In this document: positions 17,972-27,820 of the stretch, piece after piece | How the letters are laid out: each line of letters starts with the position of its first letter | Position numbering within the stretch: position 1 is the stretch's first letter | Origin: an uncultured bacterium | Lineage (GTDB): Bacteria; Cyanobacteriota; Vampirovibrionia; Gastranaerophilales; Gastranaerophilaceae | Reading direction: 5' to 3' | DNA: 64,000 nt | Assembly: GCA_902761735.1 (NCBI GenBank) | Contig: CACWLL010000001.1 | Coordinates: 186,001 to 250,000 of the forward strand | Program-made: the position numbers and the translations under genes | Notes under the pieces: model-generated | Databases searched by the model: none | What the model was told of the DNA's origin: nothing | The model's input: the letters and a program-made list of their open reading frames with translations, nothing else

Positions 17972-18790
17972 ATGAGTATTTCAATTCCATCATATGTAAC
18001 ATGGTCGAATGCGAAAAGATTCGGTAAAATGCTTCCATACTATTGGTGCGATGGTTCCGTAGTACAACAAGACGCATTACAAAGAATAGTACGCGGAGTA
18101 AAAGATCCGGTAACAGGGAAATATGTTGGAGGAGCAGGATATAAAAATTTCGGTAAATCGCTCAGACAATCATTTGTAGAAACAGAATCAGCATATAAAG
18201 GAGTTCTTGCACGTGACGGTAGTTTTCTAAAGTATGCAGGAAAAACTCTGAAGAATTTACCCGGAGAAATTTGGAACGCAGCTAAAAACGGCAGTGCCGC
18301 AGCAAAAGCAGCAGGCAAATCGGGGATTTGGGCAGGATTTAAATCCGGTGGAAGCGCACTAATGAAAAGATTTCCACTGGTCGGTTCTTTATTATATTTA
18401 GCCACGGAAGTTCCCGGCATCGCAAAAGCAACATTAAATGGCGGTATGGTTGATGGCGCTGCAGAAGCTCTGAAGGTAGGCATTAAAGTTACCGGATTTA
18501 CTGCGGGAGCAGCAATCGGACAAGCACTTATTCCAATTCCGCTTGTAGGTGCTATTGTCGGTGGTCTGCTCGGGAATTGGGTCGGTGAACTAATAGCCGG
18601 AAAAAGTTACGAGGAAAAACAAGAAGCGGCAAAAGAACTGGCTCAAAAAGCCACAGGACAGAATGAAGGCTCTACAAATCCTTTCAATGGCGGACAGATG
18701 ACCCAAGACGAAGTAATGGCTCAAATTCAACAGATAATTGATAGCAACCCTGAATTGCGTGCAAAGGGGAACGCTAATAGTGAAATATAA
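17972..18790 (+). CDS. Unknown protein with glycine-zipper-like membrane segment
   Basis: A 272-residue protein with no recognised family. The N-terminal half is basic and Gly/Ala-rich (GKSLRQSF, AAKAAGKSGIWAGFKSGGSAL). Residues about 165-215 form a hydrophobic glycine-zipper stretch (GAAIGQALIPIPLVGAIVGG) able to make a membrane hairpin. The C-terminus is a Gln-rich soluble tail with a helical MTQDEVMAQIQQIID segment. There is no signal peptide. AAGG lies 9 nt before the ATG. Glycine zippers occur in pore-forming, secreted and phage tail-associated proteins, so several roles are open. It stands alone between a divergent radical SAM gene and yebC. Confidence 0.6.
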   Translation: MSISIPSYVTWSNAKRFGKMLPYYWCDGSVVQQDALQRIVRGVKDPVTGKYVGGAGYKNFGKSLRQSFVETESAYKGVLARDGSFLKYAGKTLKNLPGEIWNAAKNGSAAAKAAGKSGIWAGFKSGGSALMKRFPLVGSLLYLATEVPGIAKATLNGGMVDGAAEALKVGIKVTGFTAGAAIGQALIPIPLVGAIVGGLLGNWVGELIAGKSYEEKQEAAKELAQKATGQNEGSTNPFNGGQMTQDEVMAQIQQIIDSNPELRAKGNANSEI

Positions 18791-18791
18791 T

Positions 18792-18819
18792 TTGCAACCT
18801 CATATTTTTTTGGTAAAAT
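18792..18819 (+). promoter_or_regulatory. Promoter of yebC
   Basis: TTGCAA (18792-18797), a 16-nt spacer and TAAAAT (18814-18819). The predicted start near 18826 leaves a ~32-nt leader with GAGGA before the yebC ATG. Confidence 0.55.
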
Positions 18820-18857
18820 CTTAATTACAAGAGAACAAAATATATGAGGATTAAACT

Positions 18858-19607
18858 ATGTCAGGACACTCAAAATGGTCAACAATTAAACACAAAAAAG
18901 CAAAAGTAGATTCACAAAGAGCAGTTGTTTTTCAGAAATATTCAAGAGAACTGATTGTAGCAGCAAGATTGGGCGGGGCAGACCCTGCCGGTAATTTTCG
19001 TCTGAGAACGGCAATTGAAAAAGCTAAGGCTGCAGGTTTACCTAACGACAACATTAAACGTGCCATCGAAAAGGGTGCAGGAGCTGGAGCTGCAGACAAT
19101 TATGAAGAATTAACTTACGAAGGATATGCTGCCGGCGGAGTTGCGGTATTTGTTGAAGCTATGACCGATAACCGTAACAGAACTGCGGGCGATGTAAGAA
19201 GCTATTTTACAAAATATAACGGCAGTTTAGGTGCTAACGGATGTGTCGGGTGGATGTTTGACCAAAAAGGTGTTATAACATATAACGAAGAAACAGATTT
19301 TGATAAATTATTCGAAGAAGCAATCAATCTTGATGCTGAAGATGTAACAGAGGAAGATGGCAGCTACAAAGTAATTACAAGCGTTGAAAACTTCCAAAAT
19401 GTTGTTGAAGGATTGGAAAAAGCCGGGTTACAAAGTGAAACAGCAGAATTAACACGCATACCTCAAAATACGGTTGAAGTAACGGATGAAAAAATCGCCG
19501 ATCAAATATTAAAATTATTGGATAAATTGGAAGAACATGACGATGTTCAAAATGTATATGCCAACTTTGATATATCCGATGAAATTATGCAGAAACTAGA
19601 GGGATAA
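18858..19607 (+). CDS. yebC: YebC/PmpR family protein
   Basis: A 249-residue member of the YebC/TACO1 family: [20 protein letters not shown] at the start, then [35 protein letters not shown] and [20 protein letters not shown]. The family has been described both as DNA-binding regulator and as a translation factor assisting ribosomes at proline stretches; sequence alone does not decide. Length and all conserved blocks are normal. A Shine-Dalgarno sequence (GAGGA) and its own promoter precede it. The diguanylate cyclase gene starts 4 nt after its stop, so the two are cotranscribed. Confidence 0.95.
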   Translation: MSGHSKWSTIKHKKAKVDSQRAVVFQKYSRELIVAARLGGADPAGNFRLRTAIEKAKAAGLPNDNIKRAIEKGAGAGAADNYEELTYEGYAAGGVAVFVEAMTDNRNRTAGDVRSYFTKYNGSLGANGCVGWMFDQKGVITYNEETDFDKLFEEAINLDAEDVTEEDGSYKVITSVENFQNVVEGLEKAGLQSETAELTRIPQNTVEVTDEKIADQILKLLDKLEEHDDVQNVYANFDISDEIMQKLEG

Positions 19608-19611
19608 ATTT

Positions 19612-20928
19612 TTGAATCCATATATAAATTTGCAAACATTTTTTAAAACTCTTAATTCCTGTACGACAATTGAGGGGATTGAAAATGCCCTTAAAAATCT
19701 TATACACAGGGATATTAAACTGCGGATTTTTGAAGAGTCGATTGGCAACAATACTGAGGATATGAATTTTTTAAATTCTATTCATGAAAATCTTGAAGCT
19801 TTTCAAAATTTTATAGATGGTAACCCAATATGTATAAACAAAAATACATTATACCCGATATTACTAAAAGAACAACTTATCGGCTGCTTGGAATTGGATA
19901 TTTGTAATAAAAACGAACTTAATAATCTTGCATTAGCCGCTCTTGTTATAGCATTAAAAATTGATAATATCCGATTAAGCGGAACAATAAACAAAAGTTT
20001 GGAATTCCATAATGCAATGAAAAATATTGCGAAAATTATAGAAACACAGTACGAACTTAATTACATATTACCAATCATTGGTGAAATTCTTGATACTTTT
20101 ATTGAAAATCATTTAATTTACATTTTCCTAAAAACAAACGGGAAAATGAAATTGATGTGGCCGGCAACATGTTTAGACAAAAATATCCCTAAAAAAGTTG
20201 CTCAACTTACAAACGCAAAAGATGTATCATTCAGTAAAAACAATAAAATAGCATATTTCCCTCTGATAAGCGAAAATACAAATATAGGATTTATTGTATC
20301 AAAGAGCACAGAGGGAGAAATTTCTTCTCAGGAAATATATCACATTCAACAACTTTCTAAACAGACCGCGACAACAATTACAAGAGCAAAAGTGTATGCC
20401 GAGATTTTAAAATATGCTACATTAGATGCACTGACGGGTTTTTACAATAGAAGGCAACTTGATGAACGTGTAAAACAGGAGGTTTCACACGCCAAACGTA
20501 AAAAAGCCGCTCTCTGTTCAATTATGGTTGATATTGACTTTTTCAAATCCGTTAATGATACCTATGGACACACTGCTGGAGATTTAGTCTTAAAAACTGT
20601 CGCAAAAATTATGAGAGGACAACTTCGTGAATACGATATTGCAGCTCGTTACGGCGGAGAAGAATTTATGATACTCCTTCCTTATACCTCTATTAAAGAA
20701 GCTGTGCTCGTTGCAGAAAGATTACGAAAATCTGTTAAAAATAAAATTATTGATATAGAAAAGGTTAATACGAAAAACAACACTAAAAATATAAACGTGA
20801 CAATAAGTATCGGATTATGTGAATATAAAGAAAAATATACGGCCGACCAATTTATTATGAATACTGATAAGGCTCTATACGATGCAAAAGAAACCGGCAG
20901 AAACCGCATTATTGTTTATAATGAATAA
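19612..20928 (+). CDS. Diguanylate cyclase (GAF-like sensor + GGDEF)
   Basis: A 438-residue c-di-GMP synthase. The N-terminal ~260 residues look like a cytoplasmic GAF-type sensor, with no membrane segments. The C-terminal GGDEF domain begins DALTGFYNRRQLDERV and contains VDIDFFKSVNDTYGHTAGD and the active-site loop ARYGGEEF. The inhibitory I-site RxxD is intact (REYD, five residues before GGEEF), so product feedback is expected. The start is TTG at 19612, 9 nt after GAGG at the end of yebC; no suitable ATG precedes the conserved region. Activity is likely because catalytic Glu residues and the metal-binding Asp are present. Confidence 0.92.
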   Translation: MNPYINLQTFFKTLNSCTTIEGIENALKNLIHRDIKLRIFEESIGNNTEDMNFLNSIHENLEAFQNFIDGNPICINKNTLYPILLKEQLIGCLELDICNKNELNNLALAALVIALKIDNIRLSGTINKSLEFHNAMKNIAKIIETQYELNYILPIIGEILDTFIENHLIYIFLKTNGKMKLMWPATCLDKNIPKKVAQLTNAKDVSFSKNNKIAYFPLISENTNIGFIVSKSTEGEISSQEIYHIQQLSKQTATTITRAKVYAEILKYATLDALTGFYNRRQLDERVKQEVSHAKRKKAALCSIMVDIDFFKSVNDTYGHTAGDLVLKTVAKIMRGQLREYDIAARYGGEEFMILLPYTSIKEAVLVAERLRKSVKNKIIDIEKVNTKNNTKNINVTISIGLCEYKEKYTADQFIMNTDKALYDAKETGRNRIIVYNE

Positions 20929-21017
20929 CTTTGTTACATTTATTAATAAAAAACAAAAAACTAACAAAAAAAATATATCAAACACGTTATAAGAAACAAA
21001 AGACAGGAGACTTATAC

Positions 21018-21314
21018 ATGTTAGAAAGAATCAGACTTCGCGATATATGTGCACTTGGAGTTATATTGGTAGGGTTAAAAGGTGCTCAGAAGATTGGATT
21101 ACTACCGGCACCGACAAACACAAAATCTCAAGAAACTACTATGCCAAGGTCAATAAAACCTGCAACTATTGGCGACACTATTTCAACAAACTTGACTGAT
21201 ACAATTCATTTTGATAAGGCAAGAGCACTTGTAAATTGTGAAATTCCAAAAATAGGGACTCTTCTCCAAGACTCTGCACAGAAAGCCTACAAAGCAACAT
21301 CAAAAATTAAGTAA
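21018..21314 (+). CDS. Small protein with N-terminal hydrophobic segment, unknown
   Basis: A 98-residue product beginning MLERIRLRDICALGVILVGL. The ATG at 21018 is chosen because AGGAG lies 8 nt upstream; an in-frame start at 20931 has no such site. A short hydrophobic segment (about residues 10-27) may be a membrane anchor, followed by a polar Thr/Ser-rich region and a helical tail. No family is recognised. It follows the diguanylate cyclase by 89 nt on the same strand and meets pgi tail to tail with a 2-nt gap. Confidence 0.6.
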   Translation: MLERIRLRDICALGVILVGLKGAQKIGLLPAPTNTKSQETTMPRSIKPATIGDTISTNLTDTIHFDKARALVNCEIPKIGTLLQDSAQKAYKATSKIK

Positions 21315-21316
21315 TT

Positions 21317-22705
21317 TTATAGAGCTGCTATTTTACCTCTTAACATCTCTGCAGAACCCTCATATCCTGCTCTTCCCATAAGTGCATAGGTATAGTTTTT
21401 AGCTTGCTCAACACCCGGCTGATTGAAAGTATTAATATTATACAATTCACCGGCTATAGCTGTTTGTATTTCAAACATATATAAAAGTTGCCCTAAATGA
21501 TACCCGTCTACTTTGTCAATTGTAATAGTAATATTCGGTCTGCTATAATCCGTTAAAGAAACTTTTGTTGAATCTGCTTCCGCATTTATTAGCTGATTGA
21601 TAGTTTTGCCACCCAAATAACCGATTCCGGTATATTCAAATATCTTTGGTATTTCAAGATTATTATCGAAATCTTTTACTCTTATAAAATTAATTATTTT
21701 ATCATTAGGTCCTTCATTATAAAGTTGAATTTGAGAATGCTGGTCGGTTGCACCTAAAGCTTTAACAGGTGTTGGACCTACATTTACACTATTCCCGTCT
21801 TTATCATTATCTTTACCTAACGACTCCGCCCAAAGCTGAACAAACCAATCCGCAACAAATTTTAGACGACTTGAATAAGGCATTAAAACAGAAATATTTT
21901 TCCCTTTTTTAGTATCAAGTAAATAATGAATCAAGGCATTTTGTGCTGCAATATTTTCTCTGATATCGGTATTTTTCAATGCCAAATCCATATCTTTAAT
22001 ACCGTTTATAATAGAATCAACATCTATTCCGACAAGTGCTAACGGCAACAATCCGACAGCTGAAAATACCGAAAACCTTCCGCCTACGTCATCAGGTATT
22101 ACAAAAGTTTTATATCCTTCCTGTTCCGATATCTGACGCAAAATACCAACCTTTTTATCCGTAGTTGCAACAATATTATATCTGTAATTATCGCCCAGTT
22201 CTTTTTCCAGAATATTCTTAACAATCATAAATTGGGACATTGTTTCTGCGGTATCGCCAGATTTTGTTATAACATTGACAAGGGTTTTACTTAAATCAAG
22301 CATATTAAATAAAGCTGTCATTGAATCCGGATCTATATTATCCAAGAAGAATATTCTTGGGTAACCGCCACGCTCATCTTCGGATAAAAAATTCCAATAC
22401 GGCGGCAACAAAGCTTCCGCCAGAGCCATTCCTCCTAACGCAGAGCCACCTATTCCAAGCACTAACAAGTTTTCGAACCTACCCTGCACCATTGAAGCGT
22501 ATTCCTTGACATACCAAAGAGTTTCTTCGTTATAACCCAAATTCATCCATTGAAGCCACTGACCCGGCTTATCTTTTCTCTGATTCAAACTTGCAATAAT
22601 GTTTTTTATCACATCTTTATAATTGTCAAATTCGGCATCAATATTTATCCCATGCTCTTCACCAATCACTTCGGTGCTTACATTTTTGCAATTTAGTTGA
22701 ATCAT
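21317..22705 (-). CDS. pgi: Glucose-6-phosphate isomerase
   Basis: A 462-residue phosphoglucose isomerase (glucose-6-P to fructose-6-P). The SIS fold motifs are LVLGIGGSALGGMALAEAL, VITKSGDTAETMSQF and GGRFSVFSAVGLLPLAL. The signature ALGATDQHSQIQLYNEGPND contains the catalytic His and Glu region typical of the shorter bacterial/Firmicute-like PGI. Length fits that group. AGAGGG lies 12 nt before the ATG, a slightly long spacing. With glgA and glmS elsewhere in the window, it links central sugar phosphates to glycogen and amino-sugar synthesis. Confidence 0.95.
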   Translation of the reverse strand: MIQLNCKNVSTEVIGEEHGINIDAEFDNYKDVIKNIIASLNQRKDKPGQWLQWMNLGYNEETLWYVKEYASMVQGRFENLLVLGIGGSALGGMALAEALLPPYWNFLSEDERGGYPRIFFLDNIDPDSMTALFNMLDLSKTLVNVITKSGDTAETMSQFMIVKNILEKELGDNYRYNIVATTDKKVGILRQISEQEGYKTFVIPDDVGGRFSVFSAVGLLPLALVGIDVDSIINGIKDMDLALKNTDIRENIAAQNALIHYLLDTKKGKNISVLMPYSSRLKFVADWFVQLWAESLGKDNDKDGNSVNVGPTPVKALGATDQHSQIQLYNEGPNDKIINFIRVKDFDNNLEIPKIFEYTGIGYLGGKTINQLINAEADSTKVSLTDYSRPNITITIDKVDGYHLGQLLYMFEIQTAIAGELYNINTFNQPGVEQAKNYTYALMGRAGYEGSAEMLRGKIAAL

Positions 22706-22831
22706 TTTTATAAAAAACCCTCTTTAAATAACCTTAATTATCTTATCAGTTGCTTATTACACCTTATTTTTATTTTATCTGCTGAACAGATTATTACAAG
22801 TATATTTTATAATATTTTACTCTTTAAGATT

Positions 22832-24382
22832 TTATCGCTTACTTAATTCAATCTTAGTTGCAGTTCTATGTTTTTCTTCCAAACGTTTTTGCCTGTACCC
22901 GTATAATACATAAATTAAGAAACCTACTACCAACCATAAAAGAAAATATCTTGAAGATGTTTTAATTGTATGCAACGTAACAAACATCAAGAATGAACAA
23001 ATCAAAATCCCGGCAATCGGGAACCATGGACAAAACGGAACCCTGAATGGTCTTTGTCTGTCAGGCTCGGTTTTTCTCAGTATTAATACCGCAATACAAA
23101 TTATAATAAATGATGTAAAGGTACCAAAGTTACACAGTTCCGCAGAAATTTTCAAATCCATGAATAATCCGCATACAATAACAATTAAACCTGAAATCCA
23201 AGTCATAACATGCGGAGTTTTATATTTTTTATGAATCAATCTCCAAGACTTAGGCAAAAATTTGTCACGGCTTATTGCATACAAAATTCTTGTTGTTCCC
23301 AATTGATACACAAGCAATACCGTTGTCAATGCACAAAGGGCCCCGACTGAAATCAATCCGGAGAACCAATCTTTTCCTATATAACTCATCGCATGAGCAA
23401 TTGGTGCCATTGTATTAATTTTTGATATAGGGACAATTCCCGTAAGCACCAAAGCAACACAAACATATAATATAGTACATATAACCAATGTACCGAGAAT
23501 TGCAACAGGCAAATCTCTTTGCGGATTTTCTGTTTCCTCTGCAGTAGTAGATATTGCATCAAAACCTATATATGCAAAGAAAATTAAAAATGCACCCATT
23601 ACAATACCTGAAGGGTCAGCAGGAAAAAACGGATGCCAATTTTCCGGTTTAACATAAAAAGCGCCTACAACAACAAATGACAATATCATAAACATATTCA
23701 CACCAACCATAATTGATGCAAATCTTGTAGACTCTTTTATCCCACGAACTAACAATATTGTGAGCAAGAATACAATACCTGCGGCAGGTAAACTCACAAC
23801 AACCGGAATATGACCAAATAAATAAGGTACCTTGTCATGCATATCCCAAGCGTTTGAATCACATATTGCTTTCACAGTAGTATAATCATATCTTAACCAC
23901 AACGGAAAATTAATAATAAAATCCGGCAAATACTGCTTAAAACCTTTCAAAAGATGAATAAAATACCCTGTCCACGCATTCGCTACAGTAATATTACCGA
24001 TTGCATATTCTAACATCAATATCCAACCGACCATCCACGCCATAAACTCACCCATTGTCGCGTATGTATACGTATATGCACTACCGGCAACAGGAATCAT
24101 CGCCGCTATTTCCGAATAACATAAAGCCGAAAAGACACACGCAATTGCTGCTAGAACCATTGAAATTACAATTGCTGGGCCTGCTCCTGCATTTTCAGCA
24201 CTACCCGTAATTGCAGAACCGATAATAGTAAAAATACCCGTACCTACAACAGCACCGATACCGATTACAATTAAATCAAAAACATTCAAAGTTTTTTTCA
24301 GTTCGGTTTTCTTACTCGTTGCTATAAGTTCATCCGTACTTCTTAGGGTAAACGCCTTCTGAAATATGCCTTTTATATCCAT
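22832..24382 (-). CDS. APC-family amino acid permease (second of a tandem pair)
   Basis: A 516-residue cytoplasmic-membrane transporter with about 12 predicted membrane segments. The N-terminal APC signature is FDLIVIGIGAVVGTGIFTIIG, followed by GPAIVISMVLAAIACVFSALCYSEIAAMIP. A conserved AFLIFFAYIGFDAISTTAEE lies mid-protein, and the C-terminal region ends in a basic tail. It resembles the cationic amino acid transporter (CAT/YfnA) group; the substrate cannot be fixed. Its ATG overlaps the TAA of the upstream paralogue by one base (TAATG), so the pair is translationally coupled. The two differ mainly in the loop after TM4, longer in the upstream copy. Confidence 0.9.
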   Translation of the reverse strand: MDIKGIFQKAFTLRSTDELIATSKKTELKKTLNVFDLIVIGIGAVVGTGIFTIIGSAITGSAENAGAGPAIVISMVLAAIACVFSALCYSEIAAMIPVAGSAYTYTYATMGEFMAWMVGWILMLEYAIGNITVANAWTGYFIHLLKGFKQYLPDFIINFPLWLRYDYTTVKAICDSNAWDMHDKVPYLFGHIPVVVSLPAAGIVFLLTILLVRGIKESTRFASIMVGVNMFMILSFVVVGAFYVKPENWHPFFPADPSGIVMGAFLIFFAYIGFDAISTTAEETENPQRDLPVAILGTLVICTILYVCVALVLTGIVPISKINTMAPIAHAMSYIGKDWFSGLISVGALCALTTVLLVYQLGTTRILYAISRDKFLPKSWRLIHKKYKTPHVMTWISGLIVIVCGLFMDLKISAELCNFGTFTSFIIICIAVLILRKTEPDRQRPFRVPFCPWFPIAGILICSFLMFVTLHTIKTSSRYFLLWLVVGFLIYVLYGYRQKRLEEKHRTATKIELSKR

Positions 24383-26082
24383 TATTTTAATAATTCCTGT
24401 CTTCTTTGTTCGACTTTTTCAACGTGAACTTCGTTTTCATATCTTCTATTGCTTCTGAAACCGTAATTGAAATATATTATAGCGCCTAATCCTAACCACA
24501 CAGGGAACAACAGTGCAGAATTAGAATCTGCGGATTGCATTAATTTATAAACCATTAAACCTCCGCAACACAAAATTCCTATGGCAGGGAACCAAGGGGA
24601 AAACGGAACTTTAAACGGTCTTGGCCTGTCAGGATCGGTATGTCTTAATATCAGAACGGCTACACAAACAACAATAAACGATGTAAATGTTCCAAAATTA
24701 CATAACTCAGCAGCTACCTGCAAATCCAACGTCATTACACCGATTATTGATAAAATTCCGACAAACCAAGTTAAAACATAAGGGGTATGATATTTTTTAT
24801 GTAAAACCTGTAATTTTTTAGGAATAAAATTATCACGGCTCATCGCATATAATACACGAATCGCAGCTAATTCCATAACTAACAAAACAGATGTCAAACC
24901 GGCAAGAGAACCGATTGAAATCAAACCGGCAACCCAATCTTGGTGTGCAATTTCTGTCATAACAAATGCCATCGGAGCCTTTATAAATTCGGCAGGAACA
25001 AAACCCGATGTAGGATACATTCCCGTCATAACTAAAGCTACCAACACATACACAACGGTCGCCGCTACCAAAGAACCTATTATACCAATCGGCAAGTCTC
25101 TTTGAGGATTCTTACATTCCTCCGCAACAGTTGCAATAGCATCAAATCCAATATATGCAAAAAATATTAAAAATGCTCCGTTTAATATTCCGGAAAAACC
25201 GTTTGGTGCAAAAGGAACCCAATTTGCAGGTTTAACATAGAATAACCCGACGAGAACAAATAATGCGATAACTGCAATTTTTATAACAACCATTATTGCA
25301 GTCATTTTAGCGGAATCTTTTGTCCCTTTTATCAGAATCATTGTCGATAAAATTATAACTAACGCAGCCGGAATATTTACGCATATCGGCATTTGAGCCA
25401 TGAAATTCCAAGCCCTTGCAACATGCTCGATTAACGGTTGAGCAAATACAGGCAATTTTACGGCAAGAAAATGCATTATTCCGAAATTTGGCAATATAGA
25501 ATGAATTGTCGGAATAATCGTATGCGGGTCTACACCTTGAGCAGTTAAAGTTTTTGTAGCAGAATCAATATCACTTACTAACCAAATTTTAGGATTTGCC
25601 AACCAATTAGGCAAAACATTGGAAAACCCTTTCATGAACTGAACAAAATGATTTGACCAAGCCGAAGCTACAACAATAAAGCCTATTGCGTATTCCAACA
25701 ATAAAACCCATCCTACCATCCACGCGGCAAATTCACCCAGAGTCGCAAAAGTATATGTATATGCTCCGCCTGCAACCGGAATCATTGTAGCAAATTCACA
25801 ATAGCATAAAGCAGAGAACACACACGCAAAAGCTGCAATTATCATTGATATTGCTAAAGCAGGTCCTGCGCCGTTTGCTCCGGCAGCGGCTACCCCGACA
25901 ATAGCAAATATACCTGCACCAATAATAGCGCCTATACCAAGAATAATTAAATCCCAAACTCCTAATGTTTTTTCTAAACCTTCTGATTTTGCATCTTCAA
26001 GCATTGCATCAGGGCTTTTGATTTGAGTAATTCTGCGTAAAAAATTTTTACTAAATGTAGGGTGATGAAATTTTGTAGCCAT
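24382..26082 (-). CDS. APC-family amino acid permease (first of a tandem pair)
   Basis: A 566-residue paralogue of the downstream permease, with matching landmarks: WDLIILGIGAIIGAGIFAIVG, GPALAISMIIAAFACVFSALCY, and FLIFFAYIGFDAIATVAEE. It carries about 50 extra residues around the loop following TM4 (after LVSDIDSATK), probably extracytoplasmic. AAGGA lies 6 nt before the ATG. It likely imports an amino acid by proton or cation coupling. The tandem arrangement points to gene duplication with diverged specificity. It lies 32 nt downstream of glyQ, so all three may share one transcript. Confidence 0.9.
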   Translation of the reverse strand: MATKFHHPTFSKNFLRRITQIKSPDAMLEDAKSEGLEKTLGVWDLIILGIGAIIGAGIFAIVGVAAAGANGAGPALAISMIIAAFACVFSALCYCEFATMIPVAGGAYTYTFATLGEFAAWMVGWVLLLEYAIGFIVVASAWSNHFVQFMKGFSNVLPNWLANPKIWLVSDIDSATKTLTAQGVDPHTIIPTIHSILPNFGIMHFLAVKLPVFAQPLIEHVARAWNFMAQMPICVNIPAALVIILSTMILIKGTKDSAKMTAIMVVIKIAVIALFVLVGLFYVKPANWVPFAPNGFSGILNGAFLIFFAYIGFDAIATVAEECKNPQRDLPIGIIGSLVAATVVYVLVALVMTGMYPTSGFVPAEFIKAPMAFVMTEIAHQDWVAGLISIGSLAGLTSVLLVMELAAIRVLYAMSRDNFIPKKLQVLHKKYHTPYVLTWFVGILSIIGVMTLDLQVAAELCNFGTFTSFIVVCVAVLILRHTDPDRPRPFKVPFSPWFPAIGILCCGGLMVYKLMQSADSNSALLFPVWLGLGAIIYFNYGFRSNRRYENEVHVEKVEQRRQELLK

Positions 26083-26114
26083 TTATATTCCTTATCTTAA
26101 TTCTATAATACTTT

Positions 26115-26987
26115 TTATTTGCAAAGAGGGAAACCTAATTCTTCTCTTTGCGCTACATATAACTTTGCAACAGCAGATGCCATTGTTCTGACTCTGCCAA
26201 TAAAATTATTTCTTTCGTCTTTACTAATAACCCCTCTTGCATCCAACAGGTTAAAAGTATGGGAACATTTCAATACATAATCATATGCAGGTAAAACAAG
26301 TTTCGCATTTATACAATTATCGACTTCTTTTTGAAATAAATCAAACATTGTAAACAACGATTTTGCATCAGAAACTTCGAAATTATATTTTGATTGTTCA
26401 ATTTCATTTTGCAAATAGATATCTCCGTATTTTAATTCATTATTCCACAAGATATCATACACTGATTCCTTATTTTGAAGATACATTGCAATACGTTCTA
26501 AACCATAGGTCAACTCTAATGCAACCGGTTTAATTTCTAACCCGCCGACTTGTTGGAAATAAGTAAACTGAGTAATTTCCATACCATCAAGCCATACTTC
26601 CCAGCCTACACCGGCTGCACCTAACGTAGGTGATTCCCAATTATCTTCAACAAATCTAACATCGTGTTTTGATAAATCAATACCCATTGCCTCCAAACTT
26701 TTTAAATACAGCTCTTGTGCATTATCCGGTGAAGGTTTTAAAATAACTTGAAACTGAAAATAATGACCCAATCGATTTGGATTTTCACCATATCTTGCAT
26801 CAGTAGGACGTCTGCAAGGTTCTATCATGGCTGTATTCCACGGTTCCGGTCCCAATGCTCTTAAAAAGGTAGCAGGGTTCATTGTTGAGGCACCTTTTTC
26901 TATATCATAAGGCTGTTGAATAATACATCCGTATTCAGCCCAAAATTTTTGTAAATTTAAAACAAGTTCTTGAAAATTTAAAGCCAT
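26115..26987 (-). CDS. glyQ: Glycine-tRNA ligase alpha subunit
   Basis: A 290-residue catalytic alpha subunit of the heterotetrameric (alpha2beta2) glycyl-tRNA synthetase. Diagnostic segments: [61 protein letters not shown], and [32 protein letters not shown]. The chosen ATG (26985-26987) follows GGAAAG; an in-frame TTG at 26999 is less likely. The beta subunit gene glyS, usually adjacent, is absent here; two permease genes follow instead. Confidence 0.95.
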   Translation of the reverse strand: MALNFQELVLNLQKFWAEYGCIIQQPYDIEKGASTMNPATFLRALGPEPWNTAMIEPCRRPTDARYGENPNRLGHYFQFQVILKPSPDNAQELYLKSLEAMGIDLSKHDVRFVEDNWESPTLGAAGVGWEVWLDGMEITQFTYFQQVGGLEIKPVALELTYGLERIAMYLQNKESVYDILWNNELKYGDIYLQNEIEQSKYNFEVSDAKSLFTMFDLFQKEVDNCINAKLVLPAYDYVLKCSHTFNLLDARGVISKDERNNFIGRVRTMASAVAKLYVAQREELGFPLCK

Positions 26988-27026
26988 AACTCTTTCCAAT
27001 ATTGTACTGTTTACACTCGCTAGTCT

Positions 27027-27055
27027 ATTCTATTACCAACATAGTACAATTGCAA
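27027..27055 (-). promoter_or_regulatory. Promoter of glyQ
   Basis: Minus-strand TTGCAA (27055-27050), a 17-nt spacer and TAGAAT (27032-27027). The predicted start near 27020 gives a ~33-nt leader ahead of glyQ. Confidence 0.6.
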
Positions 27056-27163
27056 CTCAATAATAAAAAATGTTAAGCATGCCGCAAAAGCCCTTATACC
27101 AAAACTTTCGTCCCTTGGATAATTTTAGCATTTTTGTGATAAAATTTCATCAAGGAGAAACCC

Positions 27164-27676
27164 ATGGCTGATAAAATCATCATTTTTTCTGGGAAACAGT
27201 ATAGCGGGAAAGACACTGCCGCAAAAATTATTTTGGATAAATTACCGCAATATAAAAGGTGTGCAATCGGAGATATAATCAAACTTACATATGGTTCTCA
27301 GCACGGATTAACCTACGATGAAATTGAAAAAAACAAAGTTATATACCGTCCCGGCTTAATTGAGCTTGGGAACTGGGGTAGGGCTCAACATCCCGATTAT
27401 TGGCTGAATAAAATAATTGAGCAAAAAGGAAATCTGATAGTAACCGACGTGAGAGTTTTGCATGAATATGAAGTATTTAAAAAGGCAAACGCAATTAAAA
27501 TTCGAGTTGAAGCTGACAGGGAATTAAGAGAAGAACGAGGGGGAAAGCTTGTTGGCGAAGATGATGTGACCGAAATCGGACTTGATAATATCACTGATTG
27601 GGATTATATAATTAATAATAACGGCAGTTATCAAGAACTTGTATCCCAAGTGGAAAAAATTATAAAAAACTTGTAA
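27164..27676 (+). CDS. P-loop (deoxy)nucleotide monophosphate kinase-like protein
   Basis: A 170-residue P-loop kinase. IIIFSGKQYSGKDTAAKII is the nucleotide-binding loop, with the SGKDT variant typical of dNMP kinases, dephospho-CoA kinases and animal-type phosphomevalonate kinases. LIVTDVRVLHEYEVFKKANA matches the second conserved block, and IRVEADRELREERG the Arg-rich lid. It probably phosphorylates a small phosphorylated metabolite; the substrate is unassigned. AAGGAG lies just before the ATG. A weak promoter (TTGGAT, 17 nt, GATAAA) precedes it at 27115-27143. It is divergent from glyQ. Confidence 0.75.
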   Translation: MADKIIIFSGKQYSGKDTAAKIILDKLPQYKRCAIGDIIKLTYGSQHGLTYDEIEKNKVIYRPGLIELGNWGRAQHPDYWLNKIIEQKGNLIVTDVRVLHEYEVFKKANAIKIRVEADRELREERGGKLVGEDDVTEIGLDNITDWDYIINNNGSYQELVSQVEKIIKNL

Positions 27677-27820
27677 ATCAAGCTTTTTATAACGAAAATC
27701 ATTAACTTTGTAAAGTTTTTTCATAAATAGTGGCAAAAATTTTTATCTCATGTTTTTATTATAAAAAGAAAAATTTAATAATAACCAGATTAACTACAAT
27801 AAAAACATAAAGGCAGGAAA

